Below are positions 15,101 to 24,149 of a stretch of 64,000 nucleotides of DNA, in pieces. The notes under the pieces are model-generated. The model was given only the letters and a program-made list of their open reading frames with translations. It searched no databases and was not told where the DNA came from. Position numbers and translations under genes: made by a program. The first letter of the stretch is position 1. The number at the start of each line of letters is the position of its first letter. Where the stretch lies: positions 42,322,424 to 42,386,423 of the forward strand of contig NC_054881.1 in the NCBI RefSeq assembly GCF_018320785.1. The letters are read 5' to 3'. This stretch comes from Cheilinus undulatus. Its lineage: Eukaryota; Chordata; Actinopteri; Labriformes; Labridae.

Positions 15101-16270
15101 CTCCGACAGTTTTCTGCATGTTAACCTCATGTTTAATCGTAGTATAGATTAAATAAATCGATTACAGAACTCACAGATGAATATATTAGTAAGGGCACGC
15201 GTCCATTAACCTCCAGAGACCGGAGCTTTTGTTTAAAACTCATTTCTAGTTTGGCCCACTTGTACGGAATAAGGACTTTATCAGTAAAAACATCCGCCTT
15301 AATGGGAATTTATTGGAAATTTTCCTTTCCATGATCCACACAAATTCCCTTTAATTTCAGAGGAATCACCTGGAATTTCTGTGAAAATTCTTTAAAATGT
15401 TTTTAAATTGTCCAATAAAAATGGGTGATGTTTTTCTTTTTTCGGGGGGGGGGGTGTTTTAAGTTTATGACTTCTGTTACTTTAATTGTGTTTTTTTATA
15501 TAAGTTTTTGTACAGGTATGTAAATTTTATATACTGCACTTTATTTTTGTAATGTATATATGCCTGTCTCTATTTTTCTTAAATAAAAAAATAAAATAAA
15601 AATTTGATCACAAAAAAAATGTCCAAAAAAAATCCAATATAGATATTCCCCAAATATTTCAGTGAGACTTTATCACAAGCCTAAACATTCAAATAAAAAT
15701 TCCACCCCAAAAATTTGATATAAATTCCTGAACATTTTCAAGAAAATTCTAAAGTTTCACAACACAGTAAAAAAAAAATGAAATTAATAAACATATTCCC
15801 TCTAAAATTACAAAATGACATGATAATTACAGAAACATCAAAACAAATTCTTGGAAGTTTTCATGAAAATTCTTGAAAATTCAAAACAAATTTAACACAA
15901 ATCTTCAAATGAAACTATCAGAAACATATCCCCTAAATTTTAATTAAAATACTGACAATTCCCAATTAAATTCCCTAAAAAAGTGTATGTTGAAGTAAGT
16001 AAGTGTGTGTATTAGGTGTGTATGGTGTGTACTAGTGTGTATTAGGTGTGTATGGTGTGTATTAGGTGTGTTTTAGTGTGTATTAGGTGTGTATTAGTGT
16101 GTATTAGGTGTGTATTAGTGTGTATTAGGTGTGTACTCACGCTGTCCTAGCTGGGCCTCTGGGACTCTCTCTCTGATGATCCTGCAGGCGTCGTACACCA
16201 TGGTGGAGGGCTCAAACTGCATCGTCTTCACCACGTTCCCCACGCCAATCTTTAGCGACAGCGCCACCAT
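20..16270 (-). CDS. tln1: Talin-1, N-terminal half (29 coding exons; 3' part outside window)
   Basis: Talin-1 links integrin beta tails to actin and activates integrins at adhesions. Joining 29 minus-strand exons gives one open frame of about 1339 residues. Visible in order: F0 (1-86) starting MVALSLKIGVGNVVKTMQF; F1 with its basic loop; F2; F3 with the integrin-contacting Arg358-Trp359 pair in KRWAASPKSF; a linker with the calpain site Gln433-Gln434; rod bundles R1 to most of R6. Vinculin-site helices known from the family are recognisable at about 605-632 and 852-875. Numbering up to residue 435 matches mammalian talin-1 without net insertion. KKSKDHFGLEGDEEST and the linker favour talin-1 over talin-2. 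The first ATG is in the exon at 16141-16302, which has 32 nt of 5' UTR after an acceptor, so at least one upstream non-coding exon exists. Introns carry several minisatellites and transposon remnants. Identity is very secure; individual borders are manual. Confidence 0.96.
165..440. repeat. 10-bp minisatellite in a tln1 intron
   Basis: About 26 degenerate copies of a decamer of the type acatgagagg / acatgaggag. It fills the 5' part of the intron between coding exons 28 and 29 and begins about 5 bp from the acceptor of exon 29. The purine-rich strand is plus. The rest of the intron (441-782) shows nothing recognisable. Confidence 0.9.
783..980 (-). CDS. tln1: tln1 coding exon 28 (R6)
   Basis: Residues 1227-1292: FPSSGRSFQEVQAHLNEVAA, GTTQDLARATSKFGNDFSNF and LEAGKDMAGTSQ. 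Acceptor TGTAG, donor GTGAGG. Confidence 0.93.
1259..1378 (-). CDS. tln1: tln1 coding exon 27 (R5-R6)
   Basis: Residues 1187-1226: VAKAVSQALNRCVNCLPGQR then DVDNAIRTVGEASKTLLSDS. Acceptor GTGCAG, donor GTGAGT. Confidence 0.93.
1464..1672 (-). CDS. tln1: tln1 coding exon 26 (R5)
   Basis: Residues 1117-1186: MAARDVAQALKSLASAARGV, ARTAMLDCARDVMDKSANLI and PGDAESQQRLAQ. Acceptor TCTCAG, donor GTCAGA. Confidence 0.93.
1751..1900. mobile_element. Short decayed fragment of the same Tc1-like terminal sequence
   Basis: It begins tacaaccccagttccaaaaa, the terminal sequence typical of the element at 59529-60165, then diverges. Only the first 25 or so bases are convincing. Confidence 0.4.
1911..2013 (-). 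CDS. tln1: tln1 coding exon 25 (R5)
   Basis: Residues 1083-1116: LEKCSQDLGTSTKAVSSAIA then QLLSEATQGNENYTG. Acceptor TGGCAG, donor GTACGC. Confidence 0.92.
2088..2216 (-). CDS. tln1: tln1 coding exon 24 (R5); possible alternative donor 21 nt downstream
   Basis: Residues 1040-1082: AQEACGPLEIDNALSMVRDL then GKLKPLPGET. The donor after Thr1082 (ACG/GTAAAG) agrees with other talin-1 proteins. An identical ACG/GTAAAG occurs 21 nt further on, at 2067/2066, and would add seven in-frame residues (VKPRSDG). Confidence 0.9.
2298..2432 (-). CDS. tln1: tln1 coding exon 23 (R4)
   Basis: Residues 995-1039: PGAKMVTASKATVPTIGDQA, SAMQLSQCAKNLASALAELR and TASQK. Acceptor TCTAG, donor GTAAAA. Confidence 0.92.
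2495..2945. repeat. AT-rich ~79-bp tandem repeat in a tln1 intron
   Basis: Five to six degenerate copies of a 75-79 bp unit containing cactacagaaccatcacc, cttagctaaagattcag and an A/T-rich tail. The cactacag motif recurs at about 2607, 2682, 2761, 2840 and 2919. Confidence 0.82.
3062..3175 (-). CDS. tln1: tln1 coding exon 22 (R4)
   Basis: Residues 957-994: VVAEQIPQLVQGVRGSQPDS then PSAQLALISASQNFLQ. Acceptor TTCAG, donor GTAAAA followed by a poly-A run on the sense strand. Confidence 0.92.
3270..3383 (-). CDS. tln1: tln1 coding exon 21 (R4)
   Basis: Residues 919-956: NAAKQAAAAATQTIAAAQHA then KNQAAQQQLVQSCK. Acceptor TGTCAG, donor GTAACA. Confidence 0.93.
3681..4530. mobile_element. Candidate non-autonomous DNA transposon with imperfect terminal inverted repeats
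   Basis: The sequence near 3685-3722 (aaatgtgaccgaagcc, then ttcctgcaagtcgg) reappears inverted near 4494-4530 (gacgacttgcaggagt, then tttggtcacaaatg). This gives imperfect inverted ends of about 38 bp around roughly 850 bp with no convincing transposase frame. It lies in the tln1 intron between coding exons 20 and 21. The family is not recognised and target duplications are not clear. Confidence 0.55.
4706..4834 (-). CDS. tln1: tln1 coding exon 20 (R3-R4)
   Basis: Residues 876-918: GAAANPDSEEQQQKLREAAE then MATNAAAQNAIKKRLVNKLE. Exactly 43 codons. Acceptor ATCCAG, donor GTAAGA. Confidence 0.93.
4974..5140 (-). CDS. tln1: tln1 coding exon 19 (R3, second vinculin-binding helix)
   Basis: Residues 820-875: GEMVRQARILAQATSDLVNA then NSRKLLSAAKLLADATAKMV. 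The latter matches the vinculin-binding helix of R3 (about 852-875). Acceptor TTTCAG, donor GTGAGT. Confidence 0.94.
5719..6013 (-). CDS. tln1: tln1 coding exon 18 (R2-R3)
   Basis: Residues 722-819, the largest tln1 exon in the window: VVAPTISSPVCQEQLIEAGK, TQALNELLQHIKQYASGG and TENIFSSMGDAG. The R2-R3 region is the RIAM-binding, force-sensitive part of the talin rod. Acceptor CTCCAG, donor GTGGGT. Confidence 0.94.
6246..6413 (-). CDS. tln1: tln1 coding exon 17 (R2)
   Basis: Residues 666-721: DMLMQLAKAVANAAAALVLK then RVIAAATQCALSTSQLVACT. Acceptor CCGTAG, donor GTCAGT. Confidence 0.93.
6775..6910. repeat. ~39-bp tandem repeat in a tln1 intron
   Basis: About 3.5 copies of a unit containing gatctgattggttgatag and ttttggtatagaggtag, at roughly 39-bp steps. 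The rest of the intron (6414-7350) has no recognisable feature. Confidence 0.85.
7351..7449 (-). CDS. tln1: tln1 coding exon 16 (R1/R2 junction)
   Basis: Residues 633-665: PRQNLLQAAGNVGQASGELL then SHIGETDTDPQFQ. Exactly 33 codons. Acceptor CCTCAG, donor GTGAGA. Confidence 0.93.
7533..7741 (-). CDS. tln1: tln1 coding exon 15 (R1, first vinculin-binding helix)
   Basis: Residues 563-632: GDPAETDYTAVGCAVTTISS, then MSKGVKLLAALMDDEGG and LLGAAKNLACAVSDMLKTAQ. The last segment corresponds to the first vinculin-binding helix (about 605-632) of talin-1. Acceptor CTCAG, donor GTACGT. Confidence 0.94.
7848..7956 (-). CDS. tln1: tln1 coding exon 14 (R1)
   Basis: Residues 527-562: ASQAWRKNKMDESKHEIHSQ then VDAITAGTASMVNLTAG. 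Acceptor CTCAG, donor GTAAGC. Confidence 0.93.
7990..8710. repeat. Degenerate 10-30 bp repeat (caccagtttaaatcagttta type) in a tln1 intron
   Basis: A 720-bp low-complexity stretch built from variants of gtttaaaccagtttagaca. It fills nearly the whole intron between coding exons 13 and 14. The period is irregular, so it looks like an old decayed array. Confidence 0.85.
8740..8853 (-). CDS. tln1: tln1 coding exon 13 (start of rod bundle R1)
   Basis: Residues 489-526: TSAQQALTGTINSSMQAVQA then LDDFDTLPPLGTDA. Acceptor CTGCAG, donor GTGAGA. Confidence 0.93.
8946..9126 (-). CDS. tln1: tln1 coding exon 12 (linker, calpain site)
   Basis: Residues 428-488: STVLQQQFNRVGKVETGSVA, then LPAIMRSGAGGPES and QMHRGHMPPL. 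The calpain-2 cleavage site of talins corresponds to Gln433-Gln434. Acceptor CTGTAG, donor GTAACC. Confidence 0.94.
9657..9733 (-). CDS. tln1: tln1 coding exon 11 (head-rod linker)
   Basis: Residues 403-428, KKSKDHFGLEGDEESTMLED then SVSPKK. This linker sequence is characteristic of talin-1. Acceptor CGACAG, donor GTGAGT. Confidence 0.94.
9885..11758. repeat. 23-bp minisatellite, ~81 units, in a tln1 intron
   Basis: Unit: ctgaatgtgtctctagtcc followed by aggt, 23 bp. Units vary at a few positions (tctctt for tctcta, gaattt, gaaagt, gcgtc). Marker-unit clusters recur at exact multiples of 23 bp, showing block amplification. The array lies between exons 10 and 11. Confidence 0.95.
11802..11903 (-). 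CDS. tln1: tln1 coding exon 10
   Basis: Residues 369-402, the last strand and helix of F3: DFGDYQDGYYSVQTTEGEQI then AQLIAGYIDIILKK. Its donor faces the 23-bp minisatellite array, which starts only about 45 bp away. Confidence 0.94.
12219..12374 (-). CDS. tln1: tln1 coding exon 9 (F3 phosphotyrosine-binding fold)
   Basis: Residues 317-368: MKGKNKLVPRLLGITKESVM, then TKEVIQEWNLTNIKRWAASP and KSFTL. Arg358 and Trp359, the family residues that grip the membrane-proximal NPxY region of integrin beta tails, are both present. Acceptor TGTAG, donor GTGAGA. Confidence 0.95.
12448..12730. mobile_element. Tc1-like transposon end fragment in a tln1 intron
   Basis: Terminal sequence of a widespread fish Tc1-like element: ctacagttccaaaacagctg near the start, then gcaacaaaaggccggaaaag, cagctggaggagcattttg and gactgggtataaaagg. 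There is no transposase frame. It is related to the element at 59529-60165. Confidence 0.7.
12979..13083 (-). CDS. tln1: tln1 coding exon 8
   Basis: Residues 282-316, end of F2 and start of F3: AHKNCQNMTEIEAKVSYVKL then ARSLKTYGVSFFLVK. Acceptor CCCCAG, donor GTGAGA. Exactly 35 codons. Confidence 0.93.
13237..13297 (-). CDS. tln1: tln1 coding exon 7
   Basis: Short 61-nt exon for residues 261-281 of F2, LKEFLPKEYIKHKGEKKIFQ. Acceptor CGTTAG, donor GTAAAT. Shorter than the usual ORF cut-off, so found by frame continuity. Confidence 0.92.
13382..13509 (-). CDS. tln1: tln1 coding exon 6
   Basis: Residues 219-261 of F2: ARDDILNGSHPVSFDKACEF followed by AGYQCQIQFG. Acceptor TCTCAG, donor GTGAGT. 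Ends two bases into the Asp codon completed by the next exon. Confidence 0.93.
13852..13994 (-). CDS. tln1: tln1 coding exon 5
   Basis: Residues 171-218, end of F1 and start of F2: LNWLDHGRTLREQG, then RRKFFYSDQNVDSRDPVQLN. Acceptor CCACAG, donor GTAAAA. Confidence 0.94.
14067..14219 (-). CDS. tln1: tln1 coding exon 4
   Basis: Residues 120-170, the F1 domain with its long basic loop (GEEKKEETTGTLKRDRTLL) that in talins contacts membrane lipid. Acceptor CTACAG, donor GTACGA. Confidence 0.93.
14387..14516 (-). CDS. tln1: tln1 coding exon 3
   Basis: Residues 77-119, the F0-F1 junction: DTLEYKKKQRPLKIRMLDG, then TVMVDDSK and MLMTICARI. Acceptor TATCAG, donor GTCAGT. Confidence 0.94.
14647..14744 (-). 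CDS. tln1: tln1 coding exon 2
   Basis: Residues 44-76 of F0, reading PNDYGLFLSDEDPKKGIWLE and on to the LDYYMLRNG motif. Acceptor TTTACAG, donor GTCAGT. The 98 nt restore frame after the 1-nt overhang of the previous exon. Confidence 0.93.
14745..16140. other. tln1 intron 2, AT-rich, with a short TG-rich repeat
   Basis: No gene seen. A poly-T/poly-G stretch lies near 15437-15460. A gtgtgtattag-type repeat at 16005-16134 ends at the donor of coding exon 1. The remainder is A/T-rich unique sequence. Confidence 0.7.
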
Positions 16271-16302
16271 GATTACTGCTCTGCACCTACACCCTCACAC
16301 AC
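16141..16302 (-). CDS. tln1: tln1 coding exon 1 with 32 nt of 5' UTR
   Basis: Coding part 16141-16270 (residues 1-43 plus one base, F0 domain). The ATG at 16270-16268 is followed by VALSLKIGVGNVV. The acceptor TTTCAG lies just above 16302 and the donor GTGAGT just below 16141. An acceptor upstream of the ATG means the transcript starts in an earlier non-coding exon. Confidence 0.93.
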
Positions 16303-17665
16303 CTGAAACACATGAAAATACCAGGAAATATTTCAGTCAAAGACACTTCAATCAGCAAATACAGCTCCAAGCACCTTTGAGCACAGATATTTTATTTCCG
16401 CTGAGATTAAAAATGAGGTTAATTTCTCTACAGAGCAGCAGCTGTTTGATCGAATACAGATCCATCAAAAATGATATTTAATATCTTTGTCCAATAAGAG
16501 GAGCGGCAGAGAGAGCAGACCAACAAAGACTGATCTGTGTTCACGATCATCATGAGGTTTTTATAACTCCTCGACACAGAGATATTTTTATAGATCAGTT
16601 GTTCAGGGGTCTGATACTGTTTTAGTTCATCTATACATACTGGTCTATTATAGTTTTTATTATTATAATTACTATTATCATAATAATTATAATAAAATTA
16701 TTATTATCATATCATTATCAGATTATATTATATTATTATTATTAACAAAACATTCATATAGTCTCTGTCTCTGTAAGTAAAGGAAGTTTTTCTGCCCTCG
16801 TGGTTCCAGGGCACATTGTCTCGTTAAGCTCGTTAGCTGTAGCTGACAGTAAACATGAGATCTGCTGTGGGCTGACACTCACACTTCCTGCTGACTGTGT
16901 GTCATGATCACTTCCTGTTTCTGTTCAGGGTTAGAGCTCTGAAATGCCATGGGGGGGGGGTTGACTGGACTCTTTGGACTATCCAAAGTAACTGAACTCT
17001 CTGGACTAATAGGCCTAATTACACCATCTGGACATTCTGGACTAACGGGCCTAACTAGACTCTCTGGACTAAACAGGACTCTCTGGTCTGCAGTTGATCG
17101 ACCCACCACAGAGGTCTGCAGCCAGATCCTGTTGTATGATTCTGTGCCTCCCTTGAAGTCCTGTGGCGCCCCCTAGGGGATCCTGCCAAATACTTTGAAA
17201 CTGCAGCTCTATTGTTAAATATTAATCTTTCCTGTTACTTTAACAGTTTTAATGCTGATGTCATTGATGTAATTCTGAGCTCTATAAATGTGGGATCATT
17301 ACGCACCAACAACAACACTCCTCGCTCTGAGCTGCAGATTTCTGATCATTAAAGAGTTATGAATGAGATGCCCGATTTTTATAACACTGATAAAAGATCA
17401 GATGGAAAGTTGGAAGTTTGTGTTTCATTTATTTGGGATAGTGTCCCGTGTGAGTTATACTCAACGTCGCCACCTATGGCAGCGTGCTCATAGTGACATC
17501 TGCAGATTAAATAAATAAACAATTAGGAATACCTGATGTAGAGCAGAGTCTCCAATGATCCGACGTTCTTCTCCTGAATAAAGACAGAAACAAATCACAT
17601 GATCATCTTTTTATTCAGACATGTCGTACATGTTTTAACGTCTTTATCAACGATCGTCTGACTCG
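16303..17665. other. Non-coding, presumed tln1 first intron
   Basis: No coding sequence seen. An ATT/ATA-rich stretch lies at 16650-16745. A near-consensus CTCF-type sequence reads on the minus strand at about 17163-17177 (ggcgccccctagggga on plus). Confidence 0.55.
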
Positions 17666-17667
17666 CG

Positions 17668-18290
17668 TTAACCCTTCAGAGATCCAAGGGAAGTGTTGTG
17701 CCATTCAGTTTTTATTTTCAAGCCATTTTGGCTCTTTTTAAATGAATATAGCTCAAATTTGCCAGAAGATGTTCATTTAAAAAGATGTTTAGAATGTACT
17801 CTCAGTTCCTCACATTAGCCTTAGATGGCTAAGCTACACAAAAACACACAGATTTGCTCCAAAGGACAAAAACTGTCACACTGAAAATGCCATTTCTGAC
17901 CCCTCATTTATCTGAACATAAACTAATGCATTCATTTATGTTCATGTTTCATTTTACACTATTTTCTCCTCCAGATGGTGTACTTTTTCTCATTCAAAAC
18001 ATGTCGCCAAATGTCACACTTTCAGTGTTTTCTGTGAGGGTGCCTTGCTACTGAAATAGCGTGAACAGTGGAGATGTGTAAACATAGTGGCCTTTAAAGG
18101 GCTAAAACCCCTAAAAATATAATCAATATTTGATATTTATATTTTAGGTTGAAGTAGTTTTAAAAGGCTGACTCATTTAAAGTGGAAAAAAATGAACATG
18201 TAATATTTTTACAGCAGTTCTTGTGAAGCAGACATTTTTGTCCTTTTGAAGAAATGCGGTAAGAAGTTAAAGAAACTCTAAAGGGTTAAA
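17668..18290 (+). repeat. Dispersed repeat, copy 1
   Basis: About 600 bp similar in the same orientation to 44974-45560. Shared blocks include acccttcagagatcc, ttgccagaagat, atggctaagctacacaaaaa, cattcatttatgtt and gtgtaaacat. No intact ORF; the family is not recognised. Confidence 0.75.
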
Positions 18291-18871
18291 CAGTAAAAAC
18301 AGACAGACCTCTTTGAGAATAAAGCAGCAGGAACCCTCACAGACTGATCGGATGAGTGGAGAACTATCAGAGACCGCTCTGTCATTTTAACTTCAGCGTC
18401 TCTAAAGCTGATCTAAAGTCTCCTAGTTTACCCTCTGGGTCAGTGTGTCAGAGAGAACGGTCAAACTAAAGAGTTTAAAATCAAACTGAGAAAAAGGAGA
18501 AGTGGAGGGAGGACGGTTTATTCTCTCTGTCAGCTGTTTTGATCTTCTTTATGTCAAAGATCCATTTATTCATCCTTGGATTATTTAACTTTTCATTGTA
18601 AAAATCCTCAATCGGCCTGCTTCCTCCTCTCAGCTCTCTCTTTTCACCTCTCTCTGAAACAAGTCTGAACTCAGCTCGACCCCCCAGGCACTCACTGAGC
18701 ACGCTCACTGGATGTGATGTCATTTCCTGTTTTAAAATCCCTCCACAGCCTTAAAAGGACATGAGAGCTGAGTATGTGATTCCTGAGGGAGCGTCTGAAG
18801 ACATAGGTCATCATCATCCTCATCAACATCATCATCATCATCATAGTAAACACTCAGCTGTCCAGAAATCA

Positions 18872-21800
18872 TGAGCATACTTCATCTCTCCATCATAAAC
18901 ACTAGCATACTTCATCCCTCCATCATAGAAACACTAGCATACTTCATCCCTCCATCATAAACACTAGCATACTTCATCCCTCCATCATAAACACTAGCAT
19001 ACTTCATCTCTCCATCATAAACACTAGCATACTTCATCCCTCCATCATAAACACTAGCATACTTCATCCCTCCATCATAGAAACACTAGCATACTTCATC
19101 CCTCCATCATAAACACTAGCATACTTCATCCCTCCATCATAAACACTAGCATACTTCATCCCTCCATCATAAACACTAGCATACTTCATCCCTCCATCAT
19201 AAACACTAGCATACTTCATCCCTCCATCATAAACACTAGCATACTTCATCCCTCCATCATAAACACTAGCATACTTCATCCCTCCATCATAAACACTAGC
19301 ATACTTCATCCCTCCATCATAAACACTAGCATACTTCATCCCTCCATCATAAACACTAGCATACTTCATCCCTCCATCATAGAAACACTAGCATACTTCA
19401 TCCCTCCATCATAAACACTAGCATACTTCATCCCTCCATCATAAACACTAGCATACTTCATCCCTCCATCATAAACACTAGCATACTTCATCCCTCCATC
19501 ATAAACACTAGCATACTTCATCCCTCCATCATAAACACTAGCATACTTCATCCCTCCATCATAAACACTAGCATACTTCATCCCTCCATCATAAACACTA
19601 GCATACTTCATCCCTCCATCATAAACACTAGCATACTTCATCCCTCCATCATAGAAACACTAGCATACTTCATCCCTCCATCATAAACACTAGCATACTT
19701 CATCCCTCCATCATAAACACTAGCATACTTCATCCCTCCATCATAAACACTAGCATACTTCATCCCTCCATCATATAAACACTAGCATACTTCATCCCTC
19801 CATCATAAACACTAGCATACTTCATCCCTCCATCATAAACACTAGCATACTTCATCCCTCCATCAGAAACACTAGCATACTTCATCCCTCCATCATAAAC
19901 ACTAGCATACTTCATCCCTCCATCATAAACACTAGCATACTTCATCCCTCCATCATAAACACTAGCATACTTCATCCCTCCATCATAAACACTAGCATAC
20001 TTCATCCCTCCATCATAAACACTAGCATACTTCATCCCTCCATCATAAACACTAGCATACTTCATCCCTCCATCATATAAACACTAGCATACTTCATCCC
20101 TCCATCATAAACACTAGCATACTTCATCCCTCCATCAGAAACACTAGCATACTTCATCCCTCCATCATAAACACTAGCATACTTCATCCCTCCATCATAA
20201 ACACTAGCATACTTCATCCCTCCATCATAAACACTAGCATACTTCATCCCTCCATCATAAACACTAGCATACTTCATCCCTCCATCATAAACACTAGCAT
20301 ACTTCATCCCTCCATCATAGAAACACTAGCATACTTCATCCCTCCATCATAAACACTAGCATACTTCATCCCTCCATCATAAACACTAGCATACTTCATC
20401 CCTCCATCATAAACACTAGCATACTTCATCCCTCCATCATAAACACTAGCATACTTCATCCCTCCATCATAAACACTAGCATACTTCATCCCTCCATCAT
20501 AAACACTAGCATACTTCATCCCTCCATCATAGAAACACTAGCATACTTCATCCCTCCATCAGAAACACTAGCATACTTCATCCCTCCATCATAAACACTA
20601 GCATACTTCATCCCTCCATCATAAACACTAGCATACTTCATCCCTCCATCATAGAAACACTAGCATAGCTCCACACACCATCATAAACACTAGCATACTT
20701 CATACCTCCATCATATAGCATACTTCATCCCTCCATCATAAACACTAGCATACTTCATCCCTCCATCATAAACACTAGCATACTTCATCCCTCCATCATA
20801 AACACTAGCATACTTCATCCCTCCATCATAAACACTAGCATACTTCATCCCTCCATCATAAACACTAGCATACTTCATCCCTCCATCATAAACACTAGCA
20901 TACTTCATCCCTCCATCATAAACACTAGCATACTTCATCCCTCCATCATAAACACTAGCATACTTCATCCCTCCATCAGAAACACTAGCATACTTCATCC
21001 CTCCATCATAAACACTAGCATACTTCATCCCTCCATCATAAACACTAGCATACTTCATCTCTCCATCATAAACACTAGCATACTTCATCCCTCCATCATA
21101 AACACTAGCATACTTCATCCCTCCATCATAAACACTAGCATACTTCATCCCTCCATCATAAACACTAGCATACTTCATCCCTCCATCATATAAACACTAG
21201 CATACTTCATCCCTCCATCATAAACACTAGCATACTTCATCCCTCCATCATAAACACTAGCATACTTCATCCCTCCATCATAAACACTAGCATACTTCAT
21301 CCCTCCATCATAAACACTAGCATACTTCATCCCTCCATCATAAACACTAGCATACTTCATCCCTCCATCATAAACACTAGCATACTTCATCCCTCCATCA
21401 TATAAACACTAGCATACTTCATCCCTCCATCATAGAAACACTAGCATACTTCATCCCTCCATCATAGAAACACTAGCATACTTCATCCCTCCATCATAAA
21501 CACTAGCATACTTCATCTCTCCATCATAAACACTAGCATACTTCATCTCTCCATCATAAACACTAGCATACTTCATCCCTCCATCATAAACACTAGCATA
21601 CTTCATCCCTCCATCATAAACACTAGCATACTTCATCCCTCCATCATAAACACTAGCATACTTCATCCCTCCATCATAAACACTAGCATACTTCATCCCT
21701 CCATCATAAACACTAGCATACTTCATCCCTCCATCATAAACACTAGCATACTTCATCCCTCCATCATAAACACTAGCATACTTCATCCCTCCATCATAAA

Positions 21801-22101
21801 CACTAGCATACTTCATCCCTCCATCATAAACACTAGCATACTTCATCCCTCCATCATAAACACTAGCATACTTCATCCCTCCATCATAAACACTAGCATA
21901 CTTCATCCCTCCATCATAGAAACACTAGCATACTTCATCCCTCCATCATAGAAACACTAGCATACTTCATCCCTCCATCATAAACACTAGCATACTTCAT
22001 CCCTCCATCATAAACACTAGCATACTTCATCCCTCCATCATAAACACTAGCATACTTCATCCCTCCATCATAAACACTAGCATACTTCATCCCTCCATCA
22101 T
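18872..22101. repeat. 30-bp minisatellite, ~107 units
   Basis: Unit aaacactagcatacttcatc plus cctccatcat, 30 bp and highly homogeneous. Occasional 32-bp variants (catagaaac or catataaac) shift the frame. Because 30 is divisible by 3, the minus strand reads a repeated MKYASVYDGG, broken into open stretches of up to 155 codons. One interruption sits at 20660-20720. There is no spacer sequence and no evidence that it is translated. Confidence 0.97.
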
Positions 22102-23484
22102 TATTAGGACACATAGAACCAGAACCGTCTGTTCCCTGAACTTTGGAGGGAACTTTTGGAGGGGTTACAGTGAGGAGTGAGGGTTCTTCTCCAAAAGTTA
22201 CCGACTGTTAGGCAAAATAGGGAAATAGACCCCAACATCCCCAGCTTCACCAACATTCCATCAGTAAACATCCTTACACGTCTGTGGACTGCGTCTGCCC
22301 CTAAACACTGCCTCTAGTGGCCACTCCAGAAACCGCATTTTTCTTACACTAGCAGAGATATTTACGTCTGATTCTGATTCATTACTGGAATTGTTTTCTT
22401 TAAATTTAACAGACCATTTCATCATTTTTCCCTTTTAGAAACCTAGAGGTCTGAACATTCTGAGCCAGAGAAACCGTTAAAGCTGGGACGCCTCTGTGTT
22501 TAATGATTGACATCAGCTGGATGTGAACTTCCTGTCTTGTCAGTTTGACTGGCAGCTGTGAACGGTCGCTGTGAAGATGAACTTCCTGTTTGAGTCTGCA
22601 GAACAAAGATAAACTCGACATCAACATGTTTAACTTCTACTACAGAGCTGAATAACTCTATCTATATACCACAGATCTACATTTTATATTCTGGTAGCTC
22701 TGATAGAGACATCAGCATGTTAAATTTTGAAGCTTAGTTTTTACTTAGTCTGGGTTAATTTTAATAACCTTGATGTGCGCATGCTCAGTGGTCACATCCC
22801 AGGTTGTGAGATGTCACATGACCTGAAGTGTGTCATGCTGCCTCTAAGGAGGCCACACTAGGAGGTCTGCAGGCCTGAGGATAGTGACATTGCTCCAGGT
22901 AAATCCTTCACCTGTGGTAAAACTCCCTGTTGAGTGAAGTAAAGGGGGTCGTCCTAAGTCTTCAGAGGACTTCAGAGTTCCTGACTGGTGCAGACTACCT
23001 GTGCAGGTGTGACTTTTAGAAAGCTGTTGGATGTGTGGAGGAGGAGCCGTGGTCTGAGAGAGAATCAGGCTGCTGTATCTGAGAGCTGCTGACGGTTCAG
23101 AGCCTCATCTTCAGATAAATATGAATGAACAGCTGACGGATGAAACTGGAGTTTAGTTTACGGTGAAGTAAACGCTCAGGCCTCAAAGGTAGACATGACA
23201 CCTCTTCAGGTGCTCTTTGGTGTTTCAAGTCTTCCTGCACCGATTCGTATTCTCAGTCTGATTATTGGACAGCTCCCTCCAGAGTCCTGATCCAGAATCA
23301 GAGGCATCAGACATGTTTCAGAGAGTCCTGACAACAGCAGCGGATATCACAGTAAAGCTGCTAAAGCCACATGAATGCATGTCCGCTCAGGCCTCATTAA
23401 CGACCCACTGCTGGGTCCCCACCCTACTGTTGAGAACCCTGAGACTAGGATGAGGCCAGTCCATGAGAGCTGCAGAAGCCCAGA
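22102..23484. other. Non-coding stretch, presumed tln1 first intron
   Basis: No gene or intact element seen. The part at 22130-22265 resembles 29620-29750 (aacttttgg, gaggagtgagggttc, gcttcaccaacattcc) and may be a second dispersed repeat family. Confidence 0.5.
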
Positions 23485-24035
23485 AGTGTGTATTGTTGTG
23501 TGTGTAGTGTGTATTGTTGTGTGTGTAGTGTGTATTATTGTGTGTGTAGTGTGTATTATTGTGTGTGTAGTGTGTATTGTTGGGTGTGTAGTGTGTATTA
23601 TTGTGTGTGTAGTGTGTATGGGTGTGTGTGTGTAGTGTGTATTGTTGTGTGTGTAGTGTGTATTATTGTGTGTGTAGTGTGTATTATTGTGTGTGTAGTG
23701 TGTATTATTGTGTGTGTAGTGTGTATTATTGTGTGTGTAGTGTGTATTATTGTGTGTGTAGTGTGTATGGTGTGTGTGTGTAGTGTGTATAGGTGTGTGT
23801 GTGTAGTGTGTATTATTGTGTGTGTAGTGTGTATTATTGTGTGTGTAGTGTGTATTGTTGTGTGTGTAGTGTGTATTATTGTGTGTGTAGTGTGTATTGT
23901 TGTGTGTGTAGTGTGTATTATTGTGTGTGTAGTGTGTATTATTGTGTGTGTGGGGTGTATGGGTGTGTGTGTAGTGTGTATTATTGTGTGTGTAGTGTGT
24001 ATTGTTGTGTGTGTAGTGTGTATTATTGTGCTGTT
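23485..24035. repeat. 21-bp TG-rich minisatellite
   Basis: About 26 copies of gtgtgtattattgtgtgtgt plus a. The plus strand stays open for 214 codons as a VYYCVCS-type repeat, a by-product of the 3n unit. Confidence 0.93.
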
Positions 24036-24149
24036 GTTTATGTGGTTTTGCAGAAGCAGTCTGGTCGGAGTGTCAGTGATCCCAGAGGAGAAGAAGGAAT
24101 GTGAGGACGGCGTTTATCTCGCCTCATCATAAACCTCCGTAAACTTCAA

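Noticed and set aside
20..16270. Talin-2 instead of talin-1
   Set aside because: The start MVALSLKIGVGNVV, the linker KKSKDHFGLEGDEEST and rod sequence fit talin-1. Talin-2 differs at the N-terminus and in the F0/F1 region.
19064..21906. MKYASVYDGG-repeat ORFs as genes
   Set aside because: Frames are broken by 2-bp insertions at many points and each ATG is simply part of the unit.
18872..22101. CRISPR-like array
   Set aside because: Pure tandem repeat with no spacers, in vertebrate DNA.
23488..24132. 214-residue Cys/Val-rich ORF
   Set aside because: Generated by a 21-bp TG-rich repeat; no independent coding evidence.
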